Notes under the pieces: model-generated | Told to the model about the DNA's origin: nothing | Seen by the model: only the letters and a program-made list of their open reading frames with translations | Databases searched by the model: none | In this document: piece after piece, positions 44,504 to 52,863 of the stretch | Layout of the letters: every line of letters starts with the position of its first letter | Position numbering within the stretch: position 1 is the stretch's first letter | Translations under genes and position numbers: made by a program | Origin: Scytonema sp. UIC 10036 | GTDB taxonomy: Bacteria > Cyanobacteriota > Cyanobacteriia > Cyanobacteriales > Nostocaceae | DNA: 64,000 bases | Direction: 5' to 3' | Assembly: GCF_009725235.1 (NCBI RefSeq) | Contig: NZ_WJFC01000022.1 | Coordinates: 1 to 64,000, forward strand

Positions 44504-45991
44504 ATGCTTATCCCGGAACCATTTACTGCTGCCCCAGTAGCTGCTGGTATTCTCACCAATATTGCTAGCGATCTTCTTAAATATCATGCACAGTCTCTTG
44601 AAGGCACTCTGGCAGGAAAGGCGTTAAAGTGGGCTGGATTAATTGAGCCGAATTTATATGACAGCTTGCGTGAAAGCCTGTCGAAAGCTTTAGACCTCTA
44701 CTTTAATAAATATCCTCAACATGATTTGCTTGGTATAGATAATTTTTTCCTCGACGCAGAAGTTGGTGGGCAAGTTGGCGGTTACATACTAGAGCGCAAA
44801 GCCATTGATTGGGTTAAGGTTCAGCAAGCTTTTGACCGAACAGTAGGAATATATGAAAATTCTAAGAAGCAGATTGAACAACAAAATTTAAACTCCAAGC
44901 AGATAATTGAAGACTTTATTGAGTGCTATCGCCAGGTATTGAGAGAGCAACTTAGCCTACCGCAAGTAGTTGTTTTATTGGAGCTACTCAACCAAAACGA
45001 CAGCTTTATTGCAGAGTTGCGTGCCAGTGAACAAAGAATACAGCAGTATATCGCCGAATTAAAACAGAACCAACTATCCCCTCAAAGCTTAAACGCTGCT
45101 TACCAAAGTGGACAACAACAACTAGCCCTGAGTTTTACTGAAGAATTAAATAATGTTGGTTTAGTTAACGAACAACAGTCCTTGCAGGTTATTCAAGCAC
45201 GACTACAACCTATCCCTGCCTTATTTGAAATGGGATTGTGTAAGGGGCGTTTATTATCTCCTAAGCCTAATGAGTATTTTGTCTCCCACGGATTTACACC
45301 CGATTTATTGGCTGACTGGCGAGAAACCCTTACTAATACATTAGCTAAGGCTAGTAGCAGTCAGGATGCTATTCAACCGTATTTTTCAGGGGATAAGTTG
45401 CTAGGTGGTTTTCGTCTGTGTGGTATTTGCGATAAACTTTACACCACACGTTTCAGTATGTTCCTGCTGCCACCATCCCAGGATAGAAACGTTTACCTGG
45501 AACTGGGTATTGCTATTGGTTTAGGAGCGCCGTTTTTCCTAGTACAGCATCATGAGGCTAAGATTCCACCTGTATTAGATGCGTTAAGTCGTTATACCAA
45601 AGGAGGCTTATTCCGCACAATGCGGAAGGAACTAGCGGGACAAATTGAGGAATATGACTTTGGGGTAGTGCATTTTATTGCAAATTTACCACCTGCTGGT
45701 AGCCAGCCCCAGTATTTAATTGCAGGAGGTGGATTAATTGAAGATGAGGACTTTGAAGGAAGTATTACCGATGCACTTGGTAGCAAGTATCCCAACTTAG
45801 CTGACTTTTCACGGGATGTGGAAAGGGAAGAGTGGTTCGCGAGGTTTAGTGGCGAACCACTGCCTCATCATTTTTTGTATTTAGAGGTTTCTTCAATTAA
45901 ATCTTTCAAACCTTGGTTAAGAGTTTCAACAGAGCGGTCTAAGGCATCAATTTTAGACCGAGCCGTAATTTGTTCAAGGGCCTCCATGTAA
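44504..45991 (+). CDS. Protein with TIR/deoxyribosyltransferase-like domain; 3' end overrun by an element
   Basis: 495 residues from ATG 44504. The N-terminal ~100 (EPFTAAPVAAGILTNIASDL, KYPQHDLLGIDNFF) resemble helical N-domains of cyanobacterial NACHT/STAND proteins. A helical middle leads to residues about 255-390: NEYFVSHGFTPDLLADWRET, LCGICDKLYTTRFSMF, RNVYLELGIAIGLGAPFFLV (E333), the pattern of nucleoside deoxyribosyltransferase/TIR-like folds. The last ~50 codons (from 45833) lie inside the inverted-repeat element and read antisense to its gene, so the native C-terminus was probably lost. Divergent from the CHAT-TIR operon over a 259-bp region; likely a component of the same system. 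Confidence 0.6.
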   Translation: MLIPEPFTAAPVAAGILTNIASDLLKYHAQSLEGTLAGKALKWAGLIEPNLYDSLRESLSKALDLYFNKYPQHDLLGIDNFFLDAEVGGQVGGYILERKAIDWVKVQQAFDRTVGIYENSKKQIEQQNLNSKQIIEDFIECYRQVLREQLSLPQVVVLLELLNQNDSFIAELRASEQRIQQYIAELKQNQLSPQSLNAAYQSGQQQLALSFTEELNNVGLVNEQQSLQVIQARLQPIPALFEMGLCKGRLLSPKPNEYFVSHGFTPDLLADWRETLTNTLAKASSSQDAIQPYFSGDKLLGGFRLCGICDKLYTTRFSMFLLPPSQDRNVYLELGIAIGLGAPFFLVQHHEAKIPPVLDALSRYTKGGLFRTMRKELAGQIEEYDFGVVHFIANLPPAGSQPQYLIAGGGLIEDEDFEGSITDALGSKYPNLADFSRDVEREEWFARFSGEPLPHHFLYLEVSSIKSFKPWLRVSTERSKASILDRAVICSRASM

Positions 45992-46209
45992 TTTTTGCTT
46001 CCTGGTTTACCTAAGTGTTTATATTTAGAAAGCTTACCTTCAGTTAAAGTGGGGAATATTGGCTCAGTTGCTTGTAGTTTATAGTACCAATAAAATCCCT
46101 GACGCCCCTTTGCTAGGTAACGAGCAATCCAACAACCAGGAGGGGCTGGTGTAAGACTTGTCTTAATTGCTTGAATTTCTTGCTCTAAGCGCTCTTTAAA
46201 AGATGCCAC
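45868..46209 (-). CDS. 113-aa protein of unknown function (GCWIARY...YWYYKLQA type)
   Basis: Residues: LTPAPPGCWIARYLAKGRQG, FYWYYKLQATEPIFP, GKLSKYKHLGKPGSKNYMEA, then helix and polar tail. I recognise it as a recurrent cyanobacterial hypothetical family but cannot assign a function. The basic, aromatic core could bind nucleic acid. It starts 2 bp from the long inverted repeat 46211-46672 and is the only gene between the hairpin termini at 45833 and 46722. Its 3' end overlaps, convergently, the last 124 bp of the frame 44504-45991. Confidence 0.7.
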   Translation of the reverse strand: MASFKERLEQEIQAIKTSLTPAPPGCWIARYLAKGRQGFYWYYKLQATEPIFPTLTEGKLSKYKHLGKPGSKNYMEALEQITARSKIDALDRSVETLNQGLKDLIEETSKYKK

Positions 46210-46210
46210 T

Positions 46211-46672
46211 TGTGGGTTCGCGCATAAGATGAAATTCTAAGAACGAAGTTATAGGGGTTTCAGCCACCCTAATTCGCGCATAAAGTGAAATCGACCTTAG
46301 TGTAAGGGTTTTAGCCCTCCAGTAAATTCGCACATAATATGAAATTTTCCGACGCGTGGATTTAACTCTAGCCCAAATGCTTTTTAAAGCTCACTTTTGA
46401 GGTGCGATCGCATTGCCAATGCACTCATGATAAGAAGGTAGTCAAGTAGCTTTCCTATAGAATGGACAGAATCTTATGTACAAAATGTTGTCAGTTTTCT
46501 ACAAAATTCCGTGAATTTCCGTGATTAGATGCAAAATTTCAACTTATGTGCGAATTGGGTAGGAGGCTAAAACCCTTACCCCAAGGTCGATTTCACTTTA
46601 TGCGCGAATCTCGTCGCCTGAAACCCATGTAAATTCGTTGTTCAAATTTCATGTTATGCACGAACCCACATG
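46211..46672. repeat. Long imperfect inverted repeat with three iterons per arm
   Basis: Arms about 137 bp each (46211-46347 and 46536-46672) are roughly 80% reverse-complementary, with a core of about 190 bp. Each arm carries three copies of TTCGCGCATAAnnTGAAAT about 54 bp apart: left at 46218, 46273 and 46327, right at mirrored positions. The middle part, GCGCATAAAGTGAAATCGAC, is perfectly conserved. RNA would fold to a long hairpin; as DNA the iterons look like multiple protein-binding sites. Confidence 0.85.
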
Positions 46673-46960
46673 TCTTTCATCATCAAAAAAACCAGTGGTT
46701 CGCCATGAATACTCGCGAACCATATTCCCAGAGAATAAAGCACACTTGTGAAATCAAGATATTGATTTAAGATTTCGGTGTAGTAGCCAACCCTGACACA
46801 AAGTTTCTAGTTTTAACCACCCTCGCCACAACACTTGTATTCCAATTGCAGTTTTAGGAACAAGTTAGAACCAATCAGCAAACTCTGTAGTACATAAAAC
46901 ATATCTACTGAGTCTGTCCTGTGTGACAGTTGCGAGAAGTTTTAATAAGGAGTCAAGCCA

Positions 46961-48232
46961 ATGCCACGCAAAAAGGACGAAACAGCGACACAAACGACAA
47001 CGTCAGTACAAGAATCCCAAGAAAGTGATGTGACAGTTGAAAGTGCAGAGATTACCGCAAACACAGAAAACACTGAGGATACGGAGAAACCATCCAAAAC
47101 CAGAAAACCGCGTATGAGCATCCCCAAACAAGAAATCATTATTGTGATGGACTGCGGGCGTTCTCGTATTAAGGCTATGTCCATTGTTAATGGAGTTGCT
47201 GCATCTTCTATCGTGCTTGATTCGATTGTGTGTGAGGTCGATTCCCCACCCTTTGGGGAGATGGGAGCCTTTAGCATGAGTCGGGAAAAGGTAGAGGTAG
47301 AGGGGAAGCTACGCGACAAGGTCGAACATTGGGTGGTTGGTCGTTCAGCCAAACTGCAAGGCGCTGAATGGATAGCGATGTCAGATGATGACGACAACAA
47401 AGTACGCTATTTCCCAATCCTTGCCCTTGGTGCGATCGCATCCCTCCCCAACCTTTACCAATTCTCTACCGGAACCAACGAGAAAAACAGAGCATTGACC
47501 ATCCGGTTGGTGACTCTAAGCCTTGCCAATCCTTTAACACTCAAAAAAGCAATCGGTCAATGCAAGTGGATGGTTGTAGATGGGATTAAGTATCGGCTTT
47601 CCTTCTCTAAAGACGCTCTTAACTTCCCAGAGGGTTATGGGGCTGCCTTGTACGGGCAAGGTAACAAGCTAGAACCCCCTACAATATTTACTTTTGATAT
47701 TGGGTATGGAACAGCTTGTGTGAGTGAATACAGCAATATTGGCAAACTGCCCAAGCGTGTTGCCCACGAGCCAAATGGTGGTGGTGGAGTATCGCAATTA
47801 ATCAAAGAATTTGCCAAAGCAGTGGCGAACACCGATTCTTCCAAGGTCATCAAGCCCAGCCAGTTACGGGAAGTACTAGAGACAGCCAAATTTGAGGATG
47901 GCAAAGTATCGGCTATTGCGCCAGATGGACGTGACATCGGGCTTGCACTAGAAGCAGCTATCAAAAACTGGATTGTGGACAGTCCGCTCACCTTTGCCCT
48001 TGAGTCACTAGGTACGAGCGCTCGTAGATATCCAGTTGTGTTGTGTGGTGGAGGATTCGCCATCAAGCCAGCACAGCACTTGATTAAAGACCAAATGTTA
48101 CGCCAGGGTATACCACCAGAGCATTTAATTGAAGCTCCCGACCCTGGAATGGTTGCTTTGGCAGAACTGAAAAGACTTTATGTAAATGAACAGGAGGAGA
48201 TTACCGATGCAGAGCTTGAACAAGCGGCTTAA
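46961..48232 (+). CDS. ParM/actin-like plasmid segregation protein
   Basis: 423 residues. After a polar N-terminal tail the actin fold begins: IIIVMDCGRSRIKAMSIV (phosphate loop 1), FTFDIGYGTACVSEYSNIG (phosphate loop 2), RYPVVLCGGGFAIKP (adenosine motif), and PDPGMVALAELKRLY. This is the order of bacterial actin-like ATPases such as ParM/Alp that push plasmid copies apart. AAGGAG lies nine bases before the ATG. The small RHH gene overlapping its end is the likely DNA-binding adaptor. A plasmid-type gene, it opens the plasmid-like part of the window. Confidence 0.8.
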   Translation: MPRKKDETATQTTTSVQESQESDVTVESAEITANTENTEDTEKPSKTRKPRMSIPKQEIIIVMDCGRSRIKAMSIVNGVAASSIVLDSIVCEVDSPPFGEMGAFSMSREKVEVEGKLRDKVEHWVVGRSAKLQGAEWIAMSDDDDNKVRYFPILALGAIASLPNLYQFSTGTNEKNRALTIRLVTLSLANPLTLKKAIGQCKWMVVDGIKYRLSFSKDALNFPEGYGAALYGQGNKLEPPTIFTFDIGYGTACVSEYSNIGKLPKRVAHEPNGGGGVSQLIKEFAKAVANTDSSKVIKPSQLREVLETAKFEDGKVSAIAPDGRDIGLALEAAIKNWIVDSPLTFALESLGTSARRYPVVLCGGGFAIKPAQHLIKDQMLRQGIPPEHLIEAPDPGMVALAELKRLYVNEQEEITDAELEQAA

Positions 48233-48362
48233 CTGGGACATACCCAAAGAGCTAGCCCCAAAGGTTCGACTGCTAGCAGATATGGATGGAACAACCCCAG
48301 CCTATTTGTTAAGGAAAATACTCGAACAAGCAGTCAACGAACGGCTAGGCAAGAGTGCATAA
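48207..48362 (+). CDS. Small RHH protein, probable ParR-like adaptor
   Basis: 51 residues from ATG 48207, overlapping the ParM-like gene by 26 bp, with AGGAGGAG upstream inside it. LNKRLNWDIPKELAPKVRLL, ADMDGTTPAYLLRKILEQAV: strand followed by two helices, the ribbon-helix-helix plan. In type II partition systems the gene directly after the actin encodes the centromere-binding adaptor, which is the best reading here. Confidence 0.65.
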   Translation: MQSLNKRLNWDIPKELAPKVRLLADMDGTTPAYLLRKILEQAVNERLGKSA

Positions 48363-48389
48363 GCGTTGTTACTAATTTGCACAACCCAT

Positions 48390-48602
48390 ATGACCAACCA
48401 ACAATTCACTCAACAACTCCAATTCGTATTGCGCTCGCTTGAAACCCTCGGACAGTACCCCCAATGGCAACACCTTTGCAATTGTGCTGAAGATGCCAGA
48501 CAACTAACACTTGCTGACGCAACACAAGCTATTGAATGGGCAGTCTATTCCGAGACTGAACCCGCTTACATACCAACAATTGAGGAGATTTTTGGATGTT
48601 AG
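48390..48602 (+). CDS. Small hypothetical protein
   Basis: 70 residues from ATG 48390: TNQQFTQQLQFVLRSLETLG, ATQAIEWAVYSETEPAYIPT. No family recognised. It overlaps the next gene by 7 bp, so it belongs to the ParM operon-like run. Confidence 0.55.
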   Translation: MTNQQFTQQLQFVLRSLETLGQYPQWQHLCNCAEDARQLTLADATQAIEWAVYSETEPAYIPTIEEIFGC

Positions 48603-48838
48603 ATTGTACAGAACTGAGCAAGTCCAAGCTGTATACCATCTCAGGCAAACCGGGACAATGGCACTACTCGCACAGTGTAAATGAGGTAAAGTCCAAACGC
48701 TATGTATTCTGGCGTTATGCAGTGAAAGACTCTAACCGTCGCGTGACCGTATCCCTCAGTCAAGAACAAACCAGAAGAGATGTCACAGAACGCCAACCCC
48801 TTGAAATAAGCCATCTTGAAGCATTTAGAGGACTGTGA
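48596..48838 (+). CDS. Small hypothetical protein
   Basis: 80 residues: KLYTISGKPGQWHYSHSVNE, KRYVFWRYAVKDSNRRVTVS. Beta-rich and basic, no family recognised. Its stop overlaps the next ATG (TGATG), indicating coupled translation. Confidence 0.55.
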   Translation: MLDCTELSKSKLYTISGKPGQWHYSHSVNEVKSKRYVFWRYAVKDSNRRVTVSLSQEQTRRDVTERQPLEISHLEAFRGL

Positions 48839-49071
48839 TGGACCATCAGTTGAGTAAAGAACAATTGAACTTTCTGACTTCAGTACAAGCACTCGACGAC
48901 TGGCACTGTGAAGCATTTCAAAAAGTGGTGCAAGAGCATCATTTCTTAGCTTCATCTCCACAAGTTGTTGAGGGAGCAATTCAATTTTTGTCAGGAATGA
49001 GCATTGACCAAATCGTTGAACTGCAAATGGCTCTCGACATTCTGGGAGCGGTAGTTGGGGAAATTGTTTGA
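48838..49071 (+). CDS. Small hypothetical protein
   Basis: 77 residues, acidic and helical: SKEQLNFLTSVQALDDWHCE, FLSGMSIDQIVELQMALDIL. No family recognised; coupled to the preceding gene. Confidence 0.55.
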   Translation: MDHQLSKEQLNFLTSVQALDDWHCEAFQKVVQEHHFLASSPQVVEGAIQFLSGMSIDQIVELQMALDILGAVVGEIV

Positions 49072-49163
49072 GATGGAGTGATACCCACGCATATTGGGTA
49101 TCGCCCTCCCCCACATGGACATCTACCGCCGCAAACGATAGACAACACAAAGGATTATGGACC

Positions 49164-49451
49164 ATGACTAAGCCTGTAGGGTATTATGCTTCATCTGACA
49201 GCAGTCTCATTGATGAGATGGTTGACTATTTTGGCAGCCAGTTCGAGAACATGACCCCAGTGGAGAAATGCTGGTTGCTGTACCGGATCGGACACGTTCT
49301 CTGGTTGCACGATGCAGAGGCTGGGGATGTGAGAGACGAGATAGAGAATGCCATGAATCGCATCGAGCAAGAACTATCAGCAGGAGAACGATTGAGCCTG
49401 ATGGATGCAATTGTGAATCAGCTAAAAGTTCAGTTAAAGAATATGCTCTAG
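49164..49451 (+). CDS. Small hypothetical protein
   Basis: 95 residues from ATG 49164: SDSSLIDEMVDYFGSQFENM, LLYRIGHVLWLHDAEAGDVR, ERLSLMDAIVNQLKVQLKNM. Helical, acidic, unrecognised. Same strand and spacing as its neighbours. Confidence 0.55.
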   Translation: MTKPVGYYASSDSSLIDEMVDYFGSQFENMTPVEKCWLLYRIGHVLWLHDAEAGDVRDEIENAMNRIEQELSAGERLSLMDAIVNQLKVQLKNML

Positions 49452-49507
49452 GACTTTGTTAAAGCGGTTATGGGTTATCCATAGCCGCATCCATACAAGT
49501 GAGGTAT

Positions 49508-49933
49508 ATGGTGTACCAAAAGCAAATAAGGCTTGCACTCATAGGTGTGACCATCTGCGTCATGCCCGTAGTCTTACCGCTTATCCCCCGAATTGGTGCA
49601 TACGCTGAAGCCCAGAGGGTACGGGCAGAGATGGAATTGCGAGTGCAAAACTTAAAAACCCAAGAAGAGTTTGAACGCTCGCGCATCGCAGAACGTGCAT
49701 TGACCTCTGAGCAATTGTACAAAGCAGGTATTGCACCAAACGCCACCAAGTTAAGAATCAGACGGTATCTGGACAATCAAAACCAAGACCCCAAGCCAGA
49801 CACAACGGGATGGGGTACTGATGAGGTGGTGTACGTGTACGATTCGGCAGGCGTATGCGTGGGAAGGATTGAACAAAACCAATGGTATTGGAAGCACAAG
49901 TACGACAACGCTTGTGACGGTAGACCCAATTAA
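49508..49933 (+). CDS. Membrane-anchored or secreted hypothetical protein
   Basis: 141 residues from ATG 49508 (GTG 49499 possible). An N-terminal hydrophobic segment (LALIGVTICVMPVVLPLIP) serves as anchor or signal, then a coiled segment (VRAEMELRVQNLKTQEEFER) and a C-terminal part with WGTDEVVYVYDSAGVCVG and NQWYWKHKYDNACDGRPN. Two cysteines there could form a disulphide. Plasmid-type operon context; function unknown. Confidence 0.6.
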   Translation: MVYQKQIRLALIGVTICVMPVVLPLIPRIGAYAEAQRVRAEMELRVQNLKTQEEFERSRIAERALTSEQLYKAGIAPNATKLRIRRYLDNQNQDPKPDTTGWGTDEVVYVYDSAGVCVGRIEQNQWYWKHKYDNACDGRPN

Positions 49934-49945
49934 AGGAGGAGGAGG

Positions 49946-50476
49946 ATGGCTTTTAGTTCAGATAACGCGCCTAAGGGCGGTTCCAGTACTAGCAACAAAC
50001 AACCACCGAAGCGTTCAATCGGTCAGATTATTGATTTTATAGCCAAGATGATTGTTTTGGTGGTGGGAATGCCCATTAGGTTTGCAGCTGCTATCGTTGC
50101 TCAGTTTGTTGGCAATGGTGGTGTGGGGCGAGCGGTTGTAGGTGGGTTGTTGTTCATCTTGGGTTCTGCTATCAGTGCTGATAGCATTTGGCAAACAGTG
50201 TTTCAGCAACGCCCCCTTTTCCCCTGGTTCGAGGCTGGTTGGTCATGGGCAAATGTTCCGCTAACGGTGTTCAATCCCTTCTTCTATCTGGCTTTCTTGA
50301 TAGCAGTAGGGTTGCAGGTAGTTGAAGCATACGCTTTGCGGGGTAAGAATCCTGATTCGGCACGGAGAGAACTTCAAGACCACATGGTTTATGACTTGGA
50401 AGCCAAGCCCAGTGGCAAGATTGACCTAGTGACGGAGCTGTGGAAGGACTACGTGCGATGTGAAGTTGTATTTTAG
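49946..50476 (+). CDS. Membrane protein, 5' exon interrupted by a group II intron
   Basis: Coding up to 50452 (169 codons): a polar start (GGSSTSNKQPPKRSIGQIID) and several membrane helices (IVLVVGMPIRFAAAIVAQFV, VVGGLLFILGSAISADSIW, FYLAFLIAVGLQVVEAYALR). GTGCG at 50453 begins the intron; without splicing the frame stops at 50476. The remaining domain is encoded after the intron (52864-53073). Position among small genes and before a P-loop ATPase suggests a conjugation or plasmid-membrane role. AGGAGGAGG precedes the ATG. Confidence 0.75.
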   Translation: MAFSSDNAPKGGSSTSNKQPPKRSIGQIIDFIAKMIVLVVGMPIRFAAAIVAQFVGNGGVGRAVVGGLLFILGSAISADSIWQTVFQQRPLFPWFEAGWSWANVPLTVFNPFFYLAFLIAVGLQVVEAYALRGKNPDSARRELQDHMVYDLEAKPSGKIDLVTELWKDYVRCEVVF

Positions 50477-51077
50477 ACTGAAGAGCCGACTCTTCCTGGG
50501 TATCCTTTCACCCTGTCCCCGCATAAAAGGGTCATTGACCCCGCTTACGGTAGGAGTAAGTAATGAAACTACTGGAATGCAAAGCATGAAAGGCTTCCTA
50601 AGGGGAATATCACCCGACAAAAGCCAAGGGGAAAGTCGATAAAGGGTTAGCGCAAGCGAATCATCTGCTTAAAGCTTCGTAAGCCACAAAGAGTGAAAAT
50701 GACTCCCAGTCATATTGATATTGTATACACTCTAACCAAAAGGTAAGTAGGTAAGGTTCGGTGCGGGTAGTCGGTACACGAACGAAAGGACATCCTCAAT
50801 GGATAACCCTACCGGAGCATAGATGGAACCCAATCGATTGAATGTCTAACGTACAAAACACAGTAAGCCCCAATGGTTCTTATAGATAGGTCGAATACTA
50901 TAAGTAGGTCAACCGCAAGGAAGACGGAATTATCAGGGGGGTAAAGGAGATTGGAGAAAGCGAATGCCTGGGGTAATGCCTGGGATAGGAGTTGAAACAT
51001 CACTCTACGCTGAAAATGCGGCTGACTTCCAATTGGTCTTGGATGGTAAAAACTGAGTAAAGGAAATTTAATCCTCG

Positions 51078-52796
51078 ATGAAAGATAGATTCAGCAATGA
51101 AATCGGAAACCGGGAGCGATTCGTTGATTGGAGGACAGTTAACTGGAAGAAAGTCAACAAAATCGTTAAAAATCTGAGACAAAGAATTTACCGTGCAACC
51201 CAGAATGGTCAATGGAATAAGGTTCGGTCCCTTATGAAGTTGATGATAAGAAGTTTCTCCAACCTGCTATTAGCAGTGCGAAAAGTAACTCAAGTAAATA
51301 TTGGAAAAAGAACAGCCGGAGTCGATGGACATAAAGCTCTTAATCCAGAAGAAAGAGTGAAACTGGTAACTGAAATGTTGGATTACAAAATGTGGCAAGC
51401 GCAACCAACTAAGAGGTTATACATTCCTAAAGCGAATGGAAAATTAAGACCACTAGGAATACCAACAATTCGGAACAGAGTCGCACAGGCAATTGTCAAA
51501 AATGCTCTAGAACCAAGTTGGGAAGCTCTCTTTGAAGCTCACAGCTACGGATTTAGACCAGGCAGAAGCGCACAGGATGCAATACAACAAGTACACCTCA
51601 GGTTCAGTACAGGTAAAGATGAATGGGCGCTAGATGCCGATATTAAAGGAGCGTTTGACAATATAAACCACGAATATTTACTCAAGACTATTGGGAATGT
51701 TCCAGGTCGAGAGCTAATAAAACAGTGGCTAAAAGCCGGATATGTGGAAATGGGACAAATTCATTCGAGTCCAAGTGGCACGCCGCAAGGCGGGGTCATT
51801 AGTCCCCTACTAGCAAACATTGCACTTCATGGGTTAGGAGAGTTCTTAGAACAATTCATAACAAAAAAAGTGATGAGAGATGCAGTAGGGAAGAGACTCT
51901 GGCAGAAAACATCCAATCGCTACGGATTTATAAGATACGCTGACGATTTTGTAATAACTGCTAAGAAGAAGGAGGACTTAGAATTTATCCTTCCATACAT
52001 CCAAGGATTGTTAGAAACGCGGGGTCTGGAATTGAACCAAGAGAAAACTCGAATCGTACATATATCCGATGGATTTAATTTCCTTGGATATAACATTAAA
52101 CGATATAAGAAAGTACACTTGGTCAAACCTCAAAAAGAAAAGGTTCTCAATTTGATAAGGGGACTAAGGGAATGGTTAAAAACTAATTCTAATGCCACCC
52201 CCGAACAAGTTGTAGAACACTTTAACCCGATACTCCGAGGATGGGGAAATTACCACAGAACTAATTGCAGTGGAAAGGCATTCAAATATGTGGATTGGAA
52301 AGTATGGGAAATGCTATATAACTGGGCGCTCAAGAGACATCAGAAACGCCATAAACAGTGGATAGTACAAAAATACTTTACAACCAATGGCATCTGGAAA
52401 TTCAAAGCCAAAGGAATAGATAGAAGGGGAAACCCAACTACTAAATATATCCTTAAACTTTCAGAAGAGATGCACATACTCAGACACGCAAAAGTGAAAG
52501 ATAAAGCATCACCGGATGACCCAACATTAAAAGCATACTGGAAGCAGAGACAGACACAATACGGTAAGCTCAGATTCGCTAAAGGAAGTCTCTATTACAA
52601 AATAGCCGTAAATCAAGACTGGAACTGCCCGGTATGTGGGGAATACCTTTTCAATGGAGAAGACTTAGAAATTCACCACAAAGTAATGGTAAAAGCAGGA
52701 GGAAAAGAAGATGTTAACAATTTGGTACATCTACACAAAGCCTGCCACAAAAACATACATAGTGGAAAACAATCTGGGGATGTTACCGAGGCTTGA
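51078..52796 (+). CDS. ltrA: Group II intron reverse transcriptase/maturase with HNH endonuclease
   Basis: 572 residues. Reverse transcriptase blocks: KLRPLGIPTIRNRVAQAIVK, SYGFRPGRSAQDAIQQV, DADIKGAFDNINHEYLL, SGTPQGGVISPLLANI, FIRYADDFVITAKKKEDLEF (catalytic YADD near residue 290). The maturase X domain follows (WGNYHRTNCSGKAFKYVDWK), and a C-terminal HNH nuclease (CPVCGEYLFNGEDLEIHHK, LVHLHKACHKNIH). All catalytic parts appear intact, so the intron may still be mobile. It supports splicing and retrohoming of its intron. Confidence 0.95.
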   Translation: MKDRFSNEIGNRERFVDWRTVNWKKVNKIVKNLRQRIYRATQNGQWNKVRSLMKLMIRSFSNLLLAVRKVTQVNIGKRTAGVDGHKALNPEERVKLVTEMLDYKMWQAQPTKRLYIPKANGKLRPLGIPTIRNRVAQAIVKNALEPSWEALFEAHSYGFRPGRSAQDAIQQVHLRFSTGKDEWALDADIKGAFDNINHEYLLKTIGNVPGRELIKQWLKAGYVEMGQIHSSPSGTPQGGVISPLLANIALHGLGEFLEQFITKKVMRDAVGKRLWQKTSNRYGFIRYADDFVITAKKKEDLEFILPYIQGLLETRGLELNQEKTRIVHISDGFNFLGYNIKRYKKVHLVKPQKEKVLNLIRGLREWLKTNSNATPEQVVEHFNPILRGWGNYHRTNCSGKAFKYVDWKVWEMLYNWALKRHQKRHKQWIVQKYFTTNGIWKFKAKGIDRRGNPTTKYILKLSEEMHILRHAKVKDKASPDDPTLKAYWKQRQTQYGKLRFAKGSLYYKIAVNQDWNCPVCGEYLFNGEDLEIHHKVMVKAGGKEDVNNLVHLHKACHKNIHSGKQSGDVTEA

Positions 52797-52828
52797 GCCG
52801 GATGATGAGAAATTGTCAAGTCCGGTTC
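52795..52828 (+). ncRNA. Group II intron domain V
   Basis: The 34-nt hairpin starts GAGCCGGATGATGAG and ends CAAGTCCGGTTC: lower stem GAGCCGGA with TCCGGTTC, GAAA-type tetraloop, two-nt bulge. It is the catalytic core of the ribozyme. Confidence 0.9.
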
Positions 52829-52863
52829 TTAGGGGAGGAAGGAACAGCGATGTTCCGACCTTA

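Larger units (their letters stand above)
45833..46722. mobile_element. Candidate new element with hairpin terminal inverted repeats
   Basis: Left end 45833-45862: TGGTTCGCGAG, then GTTTAG, then TGGCGAACCACTG. The right end, read inward from 46722 on the minus strand, is TGGTTCGCGAG, then TATTCA, then TGGCGAACCACTG. So 26 of 30 end bases match, and each end is itself a hairpin (8-bp stem TGGTTCGC/GCGAACCA, 11-nt loop). Inside lie one 113-aa gene and a nested long inverted repeat (46211-46672). I see no target duplication. The architecture suggests a transposable or replicating element, but no transposase motif is visible. Confidence 0.55.
50453..52863 (+). mobile_element. Group II intron with LtrA-type protein
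   Basis: Begins GTGCGATGTG at 50453, within the usual 5' consensus; the 600-nt 5' part is structured non-coding RNA; the maturase is 51078-52796; domain V is 52795-52828; domain VI follows (about 52831-52863) with stem GGAACA/TGTTCC. The 3' end is at 52863 or 52864: 52864 would give the usual AC end, 52863 keeps the host frame. Total about 2.4 kb. Confidence 0.88.

Noticed and set aside
46942..47400. 152-codon minus frame
   Set aside because: Antisense shadow of the ParM-like gene, Ser/Thr-rich as shadows of such genes usually are.
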